From the NCBI GenBank assembly GCA_964645405.1, contig CAZYCA010000044.1, positions 325,095-389,094 on the forward strand: a stretch of 64,000 nt of DNA, read 5' to 3'. Both the position numbers and the translations under genes were made by a program. Position 1 is the first letter of the stretch. Each line of letters opens with the position of its first letter. The notes under the pieces are model-generated. The model was not told the DNA's origin, did not search any database, and saw only the letters and a list, made by a program, of their open reading frames with translations. The DNA comes from JAMWDF01 sp964645405 (lineage in GTDB: Bacteria; Ratteibacteria; UBA8468; B48-G9; DSTR01). Positions 16,458-24,505 of the stretch are shown one piece after another.

Positions 16458-17915
16458 ATGAGACGCATATCTGCTCTGCTTGCTTGCTCTCTCCTTGTTA
16501 TTATTTTTACCTGGAAGCAGCCTTCTGCTGAGGTTGTCCGGGTTAGATACAACAAAAATTCTCCTACCCTCGGGATTCAGGAGGCAGTGGATTCTTTATC
16601 CGGTAAAGGCGGAACAGTTTTTGTCCCGGCTGGTCGTTACATCTTAAGGTGCCCGGTTTTTCTGGATGCCAGTCACAGCAATCTGACCATTACCGGGGAA
16701 GGGGAAGCTACCATCCTGGAGACAGATGCCTATGAGTACAGGCTAAACCTGGTTGCTGATGGTAAAACCGGGCAGAAGCATATTCTGGTTGATGATACTT
16801 CTTTTGTGAAAATCGGAGACGGCCTCTACATTTATGAAAATGGTAACGATTTTGGTGCCGGTACAGTAGTCAGGGTTACCGGTATCCATGGAAAGCTGCT
16901 TGCTCTTAACAGTCCCCTTATTGATACCTACAATGTGAAAAACCAGGCTATTGCCAGACACATTTTTAATGTATTCTGTGCTCATAGTGTGGTTAATCTG
17001 ACTATCCGGAATTTGAAATGTCTTGGCAACCTCAGGAGAACATTTACTACCAGTAGCTGGGTAGGGAACTCCGTATTTTTTCTTGATGGTGCAAATATAA
17101 CTATCAGGGAAGTAACCGTCCAGGACAGTCCGGCTGATGGTATTTATATTGGTGGGCATAATGGTGTTAAGGTTGTGGACTGCCGGTTAGAAAATATTGC
17201 TCAGCGAGGCATTCACCTGGCTGGACACCGTGGTCAGCAAAGAATGGGCGGGACAGTTTCGGGAAATATCATCAGTAAGGTAGGAGATTATGGGATTTAT
17301 CTCTGTGACAACTGTCGGGGCCTGGTGTTAAAGGGAAACAGGATTTTTGATACTGGCTTTTATGAAGGTCCGGCTGGAAGAATCACCCATACCGAAGAGA
17401 TTCCTCCCGCGGATATGGCAAGAACAGGGCTACTGAAAAATTTGTTGCCTGCCTGTACCAGACCTGCTGGAATTGGGGGTCTGGGTGCTGGTGGTGATGC
17501 TGATAATCTTATCGCCGAAAACATTATTTATCGCATTAAAGGCAGCGGTATCGCCTTCCAGCGCTGGGTTACAGAGAACCAGCCCGGTCGCAATATGGTT
17601 ATCATCGGTAACAACATTTTTAATGTTACCGGACCGGGTATTTTTGTTTATGGAGGTTCGGGAATCCTCGTTTCAGGAAATACAATCTCCCGGAGTGGAA
17701 CAGGACTGACGATAAAAGCAAGCAGTTACTGTTACATCCAGGGAAATTTCATCAACCAGGCAGGAGCTGGTATCCAAATTTATTCCTTTCAGTCGTGGGT
17801 AGAAAAAAATATTATTTCTCACAATAGCATTCTTGACTGCCCGAAAGCAATAGTCAAGGCAGGTCAGGTCCGGAATAACATAGTGAAGGATAATTACTTT
17901 TTGCGGAGTGAATAG
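16458..17915 (+). CDS. Secreted right-handed parallel beta-helix protein
   Basis: 485 residues with a signal peptide (about 1-24, ending near P-S-A-E). The mature part opens with G-I-Q-E-A-V-D-S-L and G-T-V-F-V-P-A-G-R-Y, the entry motif of pectate-lyase-like folds. Many short repeats of the type G-N-x-I-x-x-x-G-x-G-I-x-x follow, each one coil of the helix. Such proteins are often polysaccharide lyases or epimerases, but catalytic residues cannot be assigned here. No clear Shine-Dalgarno sequence precedes the ATG. Confidence 0.8.
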   Translation: MRRISALLACSLLVIIFTWKQPSAEVVRVRYNKNSPTLGIQEAVDSLSGKGGTVFVPAGRYILRCPVFLDASHSNLTITGEGEATILETDAYEYRLNLVADGKTGQKHILVDDTSFVKIGDGLYIYENGNDFGAGTVVRVTGIHGKLLALNSPLIDTYNVKNQAIARHIFNVFCAHSVVNLTIRNLKCLGNLRRTFTTSSWVGNSVFFLDGANITIREVTVQDSPADGIYIGGHNGVKVVDCRLENIAQRGIHLAGHRGQQRMGGTVSGNIISKVGDYGIYLCDNCRGLVLKGNRIFDTGFYEGPAGRITHTEEIPPADMARTGLLKNLLPACTRPAGIGGLGAGGDADNLIAENIIYRIKGSGIAFQRWVTENQPGRNMVIIGNNIFNVTGPGIFVYGGSGILVSGNTISRSGTGLTIKASSYCYIQGNFINQAGAGIQIYSFQSWVEKNIISHNSILDCPKAIVKAGQVRNNIVKDNYFLRSE

Positions 17916-17984
17916 TTGTTCAGTTTTTCCTGCTGTTGCTTTTTCTTCTCGCTGAGGGTAAAATGAAAAACAAAGGGAGGCATT

Positions 17985-18239
17985 ATGCCTTACGACATAG
18001 TGATAAGATTTTGCTGGATAGTAATAACCATCTGCATTGCTTCTCTAACAGTTTATCTTTTTTCCACTCTCAGGCGTCTGAACAGGATTTTGAAAGATGT
18101 GGAAGAGGTAACAGGGAGAGTAAGACCGGTGGTGAGATTTCTCAGCAATGCATTACAAACAGGAAAAAATTTAATGAAAGTCTTATCTTTTTTTCGGGCA
18201 AGAAGAACAAAGAACAGAAAGGGGGATAAAAATGGCTGA
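17985..18239 (+). CDS. Small membrane protein, DUF948-like
   Basis: 84 residues: one N-terminal membrane segment (about 5-27), then a helical stretch with spaced Leu/Val residues and a basic C-terminus. This is the layout of the small DUF948-type proteins often found beside YtxH genes, as here. GGGAGG lies upstream of the ATG. It overlaps the next gene by 8 bases. Function unknown; general envelope stress is only a guess from the neighbour. Confidence 0.6.
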   Translation: MPYDIVIRFCWIVITICIASLTVYLFSTLRRLNRILKDVEEVTGRVRPVVRFLSNALQTGKNLMKVLSFFRARRTKNRKGDKNG

Positions 18240-18447
18240 GAACGGAAATGAAGTCAAGGGTTTAGTAGCTGGAATGGTCATCGGAATGGCTCTTGGGGCA
18301 ATTTTGGGCATTCTTTTTGCTCCTGTGAGCGGACAGGAAGCCAGAAATCGGCTGAAAGCTTTTCTGGAAGAATTACCTGAAAAGGCGAAAGATTTAGGGG
18401 AGAAAGCCAGACAGGTTTTGAAGAAAAAAGAGGAGCAACAGGTTTAA
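18232..18447 (+). CDS. YtxH-domain small membrane protein
   Basis: 71 residues with the YtxH signature: a glycine-rich membrane segment at about 10-32 (G-M-A-L-G-A-I-L-G-I-L-F-A-P) followed by G-Q-E-A-R-N-R-L and a charged helix. Members are linked to general stress in Firmicutes but are found widely. It is translationally coupled to the preceding gene. The stop lies in an inverted repeat facing the convergent permease gene. Confidence 0.8.
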   Translation: MAENGNEVKGLVAGMVIGMALGAILGILFAPVSGQEARNRLKAFLEELPEKAKDLGEKARQVLKKKEEQQV

Positions 18448-18458
18448 GCTAACCTGTT
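18437..18458. terminator. Inverted repeat between convergent genes, possible terminator
   Basis: AACAGGTT at 18437-18444 pairs with AACCTGTT at 18451-18458 around a 6-base loop that holds the stop codon of the YtxH gene. Read on the minus strand, a T-rich stretch follows a few bases later, so it could end transcripts coming from the ABC permease gene. Confidence 0.4.
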
Positions 18459-20107
18459 CTAAAAAAATCTCTGATTTGTCTTGCGCCGAACCTGGAAGTC
18501 AGGAAAAGGCAAAGTCCCAGCAGTATCATACCCAGGACGCCAAGGGCACTGGCAATACCTGGACCATCGGTCAGTCTTCCTGCTAAACTGTAAATCACCT
18601 TTGCCAGAGGAAAGAACCTTTCCTGAAAAGCAAGAATCAGGCTACTGCTAACTTCCAGCATAGAAAAAGCAAAGACCATAATAGCACCACTTATCAAGCC
18701 CGGGGTAACCAGAGGTAAAACAATCCGCCGGAAGGTTGTCCGGGGTTTGGCTCCCAGGCTGGCTGATGCTTCTTCCAGTTGCTCATTTAGCTGCTGGAAG
18801 CTGGCGCAGGCACTTCTTACCAGATAAGGTAAGCGTCTGACCGCATATGCTGCTACCAGCAGGACCACAGGATTCTTTCTCGGGTCCACCCAGGTTCCGG
18901 AGAAGGCAGTACAGTAAGAGAAACCAAGAGCAATCCCGGGAATAGCTAAGGGCGTCATGGCTAAGGTGTCCAGGAGTGGTTTTGTCCGGAACTGATGTCT
19001 TATCAACAAAAAACCGATGGTAAGTCCGAAAATAATATCTATCCCGGTAGCCAGAATACTGAAAAAAAGGCTGTTGATAATACCTGTTCTTGTAAGGGGA
19101 TGGTTCAGTACCTTGAGATAATGATGGAAAGAATAATCCGAGGGCAAAATAGAGAAAAACCAGCGCCGGGCAAAAGAACTGAGGATAACACTAAGATGGG
19201 GAAGAAGGCTAACTGCTGCCAAGAAAAACAAAACAAAACAGACAGTTAATCTCCTGGTGCCAGAAAGAACCTCTTTTGTCAGGGGAAAAGGAGTACGGCC
19301 GGTAGTGTAGATTGACCTTTCCACTGTCTTTTTGGTAAGAAGGAAAAGCACGGAACTCAAAAGTAAAACTATCAACACCAGTGAGTATCCAGCAGGGTTG
19401 ATGTTAACATCCTTCAACGCGTTGAAAATCTGTACCGGCAAAAGTTGGGTATATTCAAAAACTAAGGGTGTTCCCAAATCGGTCAGTGACCAGATAAAGA
19501 TAATAGCAGAGGCTGCAAAATAGCCTGGCCGGAGTAAAGGGAAAGAAATATACCGAAAAGTCTGCCAGGGAGAAGCACCCAGACTGGCACTGGCTTCTTC
19601 ACACGAGCGGTCAAAGTTAGCCATGGCTGCGGAAATATTCAGGTACATAATGGGGTACAGATGAAGAATTTGCAGGATGGCAATACCCAGAAGACCACTG
19701 CCCAGCCAGGGGATAGGCGTATGCATAATTCTTAACCGGAGAAGAAGTAAATTGAGAGAACCAAACCGTGCCAGAAACTGCTGCATACCGATAGCACCCA
19801 CAAAAGGACTGATAATCACAGGCAGAATAAAGACCAGCCGATAAAAGCTGGCACCAGGAAAACTGTATCTGGTAAGAAGCAAAGCTAAAGGAATTCCCAC
19901 AAGAGTTGTCCCTGCCAGAGTAAAAACTGCCAGCAATAAACTGTTAAAGAGGGAGCGCAATACTAAGGAGTTAGAAAGGATTGAGGCAAAAATACTTAAG
20001 GAAAACCGGCCGTTAACCAGTAAACCCTGTGGCAAAAGCCATAGCAATGGATAAACGAGAAAGAGTGCCAGAAAAAGGTAAGAAACAAAAATTAACAATT
20101 TTTTCAT
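18449..20107 (-). CDS. ABC transporter permease with two fused permease domains (Fe3+/FbpB-like)
   Basis: 552 residues with about twelve membrane segments in two homologous halves. Each half carries the cytoplasmic EAA loop of binding-protein-dependent permeases: E-E-A-S-A-S-L-G-A-S-P-W-Q-T-F-R in the first and E-E-A-S-A-S-L-G-A-K-P-R-T-T-F-R in the second. This duplicated form is typical of Fe3+ (FbpB/SfuB) and related importers. It overlaps the ATPase gene by ATGA. One chain would form the whole channel with an ATPase dimer. Confidence 0.9.
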   Translation of the reverse strand: MKKLLIFVSYLFLALFLVYPLLWLLPQGLLVNGRFSLSIFASILSNSLVLRSLFNSLLLAVFTLAGTTLVGIPLALLLTRYSFPGASFYRLVFILPVIISPFVGAIGMQQFLARFGSLNLLLLRLRIMHTPIPWLGSGLLGIAILQILHLYPIMYLNISAAMANFDRSCEEASASLGASPWQTFRYISFPLLRPGYFAASAIIFIWSLTDLGTPLVFEYTQLLPVQIFNALKDVNINPAGYSLVLIVLLLSSVLFLLTKKTVERSIYTTGRTPFPLTKEVLSGTRRLTVCFVLFFLAAVSLLPHLSVILSSFARRWFFSILPSDYSFHHYLKVLNHPLTRTGIINSLFFSILATGIDIIFGLTIGFLLIRHQFRTKPLLDTLAMTPLAIPGIALGFSYCTAFSGTWVDPRKNPVVLLVAAYAVRRLPYLVRSACASFQQLNEQLEEASASLGAKPRTTFRRIVLPLVTPGLISGAIMVFAFSMLEVSSSLILAFQERFFPLAKVIYSLAGRLTDGPGIASALGVLGMILLGLCLFLTSRFGARQIRDFFRTG

Positions 20108-21195
20108 TGCTGGTGGGGTTCTATCCCTTTTTCCTCGCAGAAAAGGAAGAATCTATCAGCTGGCACTGAGAAAGAGAGTTTTTCTCCAGTCTGGAGTCTC
20201 CGGCCCACTTCGAGGGGCAGATGTAGAATGAAATTCTTGTTGCTGGAAGTTGTACCTGTCACCCTGATAATACCCTCTCCCATCTCCAGTTCAGCTACTA
20301 TCATGTAGAAAACATTTGTCTGAGCAGTCTTCAGACTTATGCTTTCCGGCCGGAAGCCTATTTCTACTTTCTGCCCGGGTGGCAGGTTTCCTTTCCCGGA
20401 GACAAAAATTTGTCCCTCAGGGGTTTCTATTTCCAGAAGCCCGGCTGTGGTTCTTTTTACAGTGCCAGTAAGTATATTAAGGAAACCAACAAAATTAGCC
20501 ACAAATTTATTCTGCGGCTGGAAATAGAGTTCCAGAGGATTCCCTGTTTGTTTGACTTCACCCTGGTTCATCACTGCCATCCGGTGGGCCATACTGAGAG
20601 CTTCATGCTGGTCATGGGTTACATAAATCATCGTAACCCCTGTTTCTTTCTGTATTTTCTTAATCTCCTGTCTCATTTCCTCACGCAGGTGAGCGTCAAG
20701 ATTACTCAATGGTTCGTCCAGAAGCAAAAGTCTTGGTCTCACGATGAGGGAACGGGCGAGAGCCACCCGTTGTTGTTGACCACCGGACAGTTGAGTGGGG
20801 AAAAGGTTTTTCTGAGCTGTCAGATGGGTTATCTGCAGCATTTCTTCTACACGCTGGCGAATGAATTTTTCCGGAAGTCTTCTCAGTTTTAAGCCGTAGG
20901 CTACATTTTCCCAAACAGTGAGATGCGGCCAGAGTGCGTAGTTCTGGAAAACCAGACCAATGTGTCTGTCGTACGCAGGCACAGAAGTGATATCCTCACC
21001 GTCCAGAAAGATGCGGCCACGGTCTGGCTGGCAGAAACCAGCAATAACTCGTAAAAGTGTTGTCTTGCCACATCCGGAAGGACCAAGCAAGAAGAAAATC
21101 TCTCCTTCTGCTACCTGAAGGTTGATACTGTTTATCACGGGTGTTGACCCGAATTTCTTTGAAATATTTTCCAGAGAAAGGAGCGTGTTTTTCAT
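20104..21195 (-). CDS. ABC transporter ATP-binding protein (FbpC/PotA-like)
   Basis: About 363 residues. Walker A G-P-S-G-C-G-K-T-T, Q-loop, signature L-S-G-G-Q-Q-Q-R, Walker B L-L-L-L-D-E-P-L-S-N-L-D and the H-loop T-H-D-Q are all present. A C-terminal TOBE-like domain (R-P-E-S-I region) is as in the Fe3+, polyamine and sugar ATPases. Start ATG 21195 overlaps the stop of the binding-protein gene (ATGA) and removes 23 residues of upstream open frame. Transported solute not determined. Confidence 0.92.
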   Translation of the reverse strand: MKNTLLSLENISKKFGSTPVINSINLQVAEGEIFFLLGPSGCGKTTLLRVIAGFCQPDRGRIFLDGEDITSVPAYDRHIGLVFQNYALWPHLTVWENVAYGLKLRRLPEKFIRQRVEEMLQITHLTAQKNLFPTQLSGGQQQRVALARSLIVRPRLLLLDEPLSNLDAHLREEMRQEIKKIQKETGVTMIYVTHDQHEALSMAHRMAVMNQGEVKQTGNPLELYFQPQNKFVANFVGFLNILTGTVKRTTAGLLEIETPEGQIFVSGKGNLPPGQKVEIGFRPESISLKTAQTNVFYMIVAELEMGEGIIRVTGTTSSNKNFILHLPLEVGRRLQTGEKLSFSVPADRFFLFCEEKGIEPHQQ

Positions 21196-22508
21196 GGCAG
21201 TCCATAAAGATACTTTATTTCTTTGGCTACCATTGTAAACTTCTCCCGGGAAAGATTCAACCATCTGGTAAGATACTGGTTACGGAAAACCGGGTCAGAC
21301 CAGTTTTCCCAGAAAAAACGCTGGGCTACAGGTTTTATCGGAAGCTGGTAAAACTGATTCCAGAGATGCTGTTTAGAACATACGGTCACCAGTCGCCAGG
21401 CTCTCTTCAATTCAGTATGGCAGTCTATAACGCAGGCACCTAACAAATCGTTTAACAGCGTCCAGCGTTTACCAGCCAGAGAAAAATCATACCGCAGAAA
21501 ACTCTGCCGCAGGTAAGGGTTAGCCTTGCCGAAAAGAACTCCTGGATGCTGATATGTTTTTGGTCTGATACTCAAACGGTTAAGGGCAAATTCTTCTGGC
21601 CCGTCTTCTGCCCCTGGAGGCAGCATCCATACCAGTTGACCTTTCTCAGAAAGAAGGAATTCAAGAAAACGGCGGGCTGTGGTCAGATTAGTAGCACCTT
21701 TTAAGATAGCAATAGCATCAGGATTAATTACTGTCAGTTCAGGAAGGGCAAAGTCTATATTTTCTGAGCCATTCACCTGAATCTGGGCCAGGGCGTAGGA
21801 ATCAATACACAGAGAAATAGCTACATCACCTAACGCGGTTGCTCTGGCTACCTGACTGGCGCTGGAGGAAAAATGCCTGGTGTTTCCAGCCAGTGACAGG
21901 ATAATTTTCCACCCCTTTTCCCAGCCATAAGCCTGGAGAATGATTTCGTACATCATGTGCATGCTGCCACTATGGCGGGGGTCAGCTGCACCTACCCAGG
22001 AGAAATATTCAGGTCGGGCTAAATCTTCCCAGGTGGCAGGATAAGGAAGTTTGAGATAATCCAGAACCTTTTTATTGTAAAGTATTCCGAAACTGCTTAG
22101 CACCACTCCGTACCAGTAACCTTCCGGGTCGTAGTTGGGTACACCCAGACAGCTTTCTGGAATATCCTTTAAGATTTTTTTGTCTAAAACATACCTTTGC
22201 AAAAGTCCTTTCTCTTTCAATCTGAGATAGGGGTCCAGACCACCACCAAAAAATATATCAATATCAATCCCGGAGGGATTTTTCTGGAAGAGAGATTCCA
22301 CCAGTCTTAAATCATCAGATGTACCACCCTGGTCAATCCAGTCCAGGTTAACCTGCTGTCCATATTTTTCCCTGTACCATTTCTGAAATTTTTTTGTTAT
22401 CTCCACACGGATACCTTCCCAGTGAGGGGAGATAATTACCAGATGGTCAGCTGCTGGCAAAAACTGTAGATTGGCTAAAAGCAAGAAAAAGGGAAGATAA
22501 CGTCGCAC
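21192..22508 (-). CDS. Extracellular solute-binding protein of the ABC importer
   Basis: 438 residues, signal peptide at about 1-19 (R-R-Y-L-P-F-F-L-L-L-A-N), then a two-lobed binding protein of the family that carries Fe3+ and 2-aminoethylphosphonate-type receptors. Features include G-V-V-L-S-S-F-G-I-L-Y-N and P-A-T-W-E-D-L in the middle. No lipobox is seen. Starts at GTG with AAAGGAGG about 8 bases upstream. First of three overlapping genes that encode a complete importer. The C-terminal ~130 residues are longer than in simple Fe3+ receptors. The substrate cannot be read from sequence. Confidence 0.85.
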   Translation of the reverse strand: MRRYLPFFLLLANLQFLPAADHLVIISPHWEGIRVEITKKFQKWYREKYGQQVNLDWIDQGGTSDDLRLVESLFQKNPSGIDIDIFFGGGLDPYLRLKEKGLLQRYVLDKKILKDIPESCLGVPNYDPEGYWYGVVLSSFGILYNKKVLDYLKLPYPATWEDLARPEYFSWVGAADPRHSGSMHMMYEIILQAYGWEKGWKIILSLAGNTRHFSSSASQVARATALGDVAISLCIDSYALAQIQVNGSENIDFALPELTVINPDAIAILKGATNLTTARRFLEFLLSEKGQLVWMLPPGAEDGPEEFALNRLSIRPKTYQHPGVLFGKANPYLRQSFLRYDFSLAGKRWTLLNDLLGACVIDCHTELKRAWRLVTVCSKQHLWNQFYQLPIKPVAQRFFWENWSDPVFRNQYLTRWLNLSREKFTMVAKEIKYLYGLP

Positions 22509-22531
22509 CGCTGTCCTCCTTTGCGGTCATG

Positions 22532-22560
22532 ATTATAGCAGAAAGGGAGAAAATCGTCAT
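22532..22560 (-). promoter_or_regulatory. Promoter of the ABC importer operon
   Basis: On the minus strand: ATGACG at 22560-22555, a 17-base spacer and a perfect TATAAT at 22537-22532. The leader would be about 17 bases and contains AAAGGAGG. Its -35 box lies only 5 bases from that of the divergent promoter at 22566. Confidence 0.55.
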
Positions 22561-22565
22561 CTAAA

Positions 22566-22594
22566 TTGTCCCGGGAAGAAACTTGTAGTACACT
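22566..22594 (+). promoter_or_regulatory. Promoter of the six-gene envelope operon
   Basis: TTGTCC at 22566-22571, 17-base spacer, TACACT at 22589-22594, upstream of GGAG and the GTG start at 22622. It stands back to back with the importer promoter, so one regulator bound between them could affect both. Confidence 0.45.
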
Positions 22595-22621
22595 GAAGAA
22601 AACGAATTTTTGGAGAAGTCA

Positions 22622-24505
22622 GTGAACGAGGAGAAGGGAAGAAAAATAGGTTTGCGACACTACCTTTTCTGGATGGTTCCGGGAACAATTTGCCTATCTG
22701 CAGTGCTTCTGATTTCTGTTTTTCATTCCGCAGAAAAAGTTCTTTCCTCACTCCGCCAGGGAAAAACAGGTAAACTTGCTCTTTCTTCCTTTCAGTCCAT
22801 CTTCAGGGCTCCGGAAAGCTGGAAGGTATGGCTTTCTCAGTGTGAAGTCGTGGATGTCGCTTTCTGGAATAACCACTACTTTGTTGCTACTGCTCAGGGT
22901 GGGGTGGTTGTTTATAACGAAAATCTGGAACGGGTCAGTCAGATTACCAGCCTGGAAGGCTTACCAGAAAATGCTATCCGCTGCCTGGCTGCTACTGATG
23001 AGGCGCTCTGGATAGGTCTGGCCCATCATGGCCTGGTAGCCTTAAAAAATAACCAGCTCTTTCATTATTCCTTTCCCGGAAAAGAAACAGATATGATTAC
23101 CTGTTTGCTTGTCTGCCCGGAAGGGTTGCTGGCAGGCACCTTGAAACACGGAGTTTTGAGATTTGAGAATTCCTCCTTCCGACCGGTAAAGCACCTTTCT
23201 GGATTAAAGGTAAGAGCCCTTGCCAGTCATAAAAGTACCCTTGCTGTAGGTACTCAGGGTCAGGGTCTGATTCTTTACCGGGGCAAAACTCCTGTTGTTG
23301 TTTCCAGTAAGCAGGGAATGATTGCAGAAACAGTCCTGGATATTGCTACTTCCGGGGAAGATTTTCTGGTGGCGACACCCGAGGGAGCCTTCCGTGTAAC
23401 TCAGACAGGTCAGGCATTCTGTCTTCTGGATGGTTGCTGTACTGCTGTGGCTGATTTTTTCCATCGTCCCCTGGTGGGTTCCCTCCACCGGGGTCTTTGT
23501 CCGGCTGAGGGGGACTCTTCTTCCGGTCAGTTTTCTAACTGCTACATCAATCGGATGAAGACTGCAGGAAGAAAATTCTTTCTTTTAACTGAGAAAGGAG
23601 CCTATGTCAAAAGGGGAGATGGATGGGAGATGCTCTCTGTTTCAGGAAATTTACCTGCAGGTTTTATCACCTGCCTGGCGAAAGCAAGTTCCGGACATCT
23701 TTACGCCGGTAGTTTTGAATCCGGTCTTCTGGTTCTGGAGAAAGATAAGTTTATCAGGCAGATTATAGACGAAGATATCCGGCAGGTAAACTGTTTTCTA
23801 CTTGAGGAAATGGCAGGAAGGCTACTTGTCGGCACAGGTGCAGGTCTGGCATTTTTTGATTTAAACGGTAATCTTAAGGGACTAATTAACGAAGAACTAC
23901 TTGGAGCAGCTGTCTATGGATTGTGCCAGTATCAGGACGGTATATGCTGTGCTACAGGTGGTGCTGGAATCTGTTTTCTGCAAGAGGGGAGTATTTATAA
24001 TCTCTCCAGGTTCCAGGGACTGCTGAATAACCATGTGTATGCCTGTACTGCCTTCCAGGGTTATCTCTATGCCGGCACCTTAGGAGGCATCTGTGTCATA
24101 GCCGGCAGAAAAGTAACTGACTGTTTTACCTCAGCAAGTTCAGGATTGCCTGCTAACTGGATAACTTCTTTCTGTCAGTGTGGTCCCTGCCTTTATGCTG
24201 GGACTTACGGAGGAGGGCTGGCACGTTTTTCTGAAGGGAAATGGGAATCTTTGCAGAAGATTACCGGGGCAGTGGAGGTGAACAATAATTGTCTGGTAAG
24301 TTTTAAGGAGTATGTGCTGGCAGGAACTGTCCGCTCGGGTCTGTTAATACTTGACACCAGGAAACAAAAGTGTTCTACTTTCATCAGCGGGCTTCCTTCC
24401 CGGAATGTAACGGCATTGCTGGTGGAAGAAAAAGGACTTTACATAGGGACGGATAGCGGCCTTCTATTTATAGACACTGAAGCTCTGGAAAAATTGTTCC
24501 CATGA
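22622..24505 (+). CDS. Membrane-anchored beta-propeller protein
   Basis: About 627 residues. An N-terminal anchor at roughly 12-35 is followed by at least ten repeats of the type L-Y-A-G-T-x-G-G-G-L, resembling the propeller repeats of two-component sensor input domains, but no kinase or receiver domain follows. Expected to sit outside the inner membrane. Start GTG 22622 was chosen because GGAG lies 6 bases upstream; TTG 22610 is the other option. First gene of a unit in which genes overlap or nearly touch up to 37725. Probably a sensing or scaffold role; function unknown. Confidence 0.7.
   Translation: MNEEKGRKIGLRHYLFWMVPGTICLSAVLLISVFHSAEKVLSSLRQGKTGKLALSSFQSIFRAPESWKVWLSQCEVVDVAFWNNHYFVATAQGGVVVYNENLERVSQITSLEGLPENAIRCLAATDEALWIGLAHHGLVALKNNQLFHYSFPGKETDMITCLLVCPEGLLAGTLKHGVLRFENSSFRPVKHLSGLKVRALASHKSTLAVGTQGQGLILYRGKTPVVVSSKQGMIAETVLDIATSGEDFLVATPEGAFRVTQTGQAFCLLDGCCTAVADFFHRPLVGSLHRGLCPAEGDSSSGQFSNCYINRMKTAGRKFFLLTEKGAYVKRGDGWEMLSVSGNLPAGFITCLAKASSGHLYAGSFESGLLVLEKDKFIRQIIDEDIRQVNCFLLEEMAGRLLVGTGAGLAFFDLNGNLKGLINEELLGAAVYGLCQYQDGICCATGGAGICFLQEGSIYNLSRFQGLLNNHVYACTAFQGYLYAGTLGGICVIAGRKVTDCFTSASSGLPANWITSFCQCGPCLYAGTYGGGLARFSEGKWESLQKITGAVEVNNNCLVSFKEYVLAGTVRSGLLILDTRKQKCSTFISGLPSRNVTALLVEEKGLYIGTDSGLLFIDTEALEKLFP

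Noticed and set aside
17936..18229. 97-residue frame overlapping the DUF948-like gene
   Set aside because: It lacks a membrane segment and ribosome site; the overlapping frame at 17985 has GGGAGG and a sound topology.
18437..18458. Operator or attachment site at the inverted repeat
   Set aside because: Its place between two convergent stop codons fits a terminator better; no direct repeats flank it.
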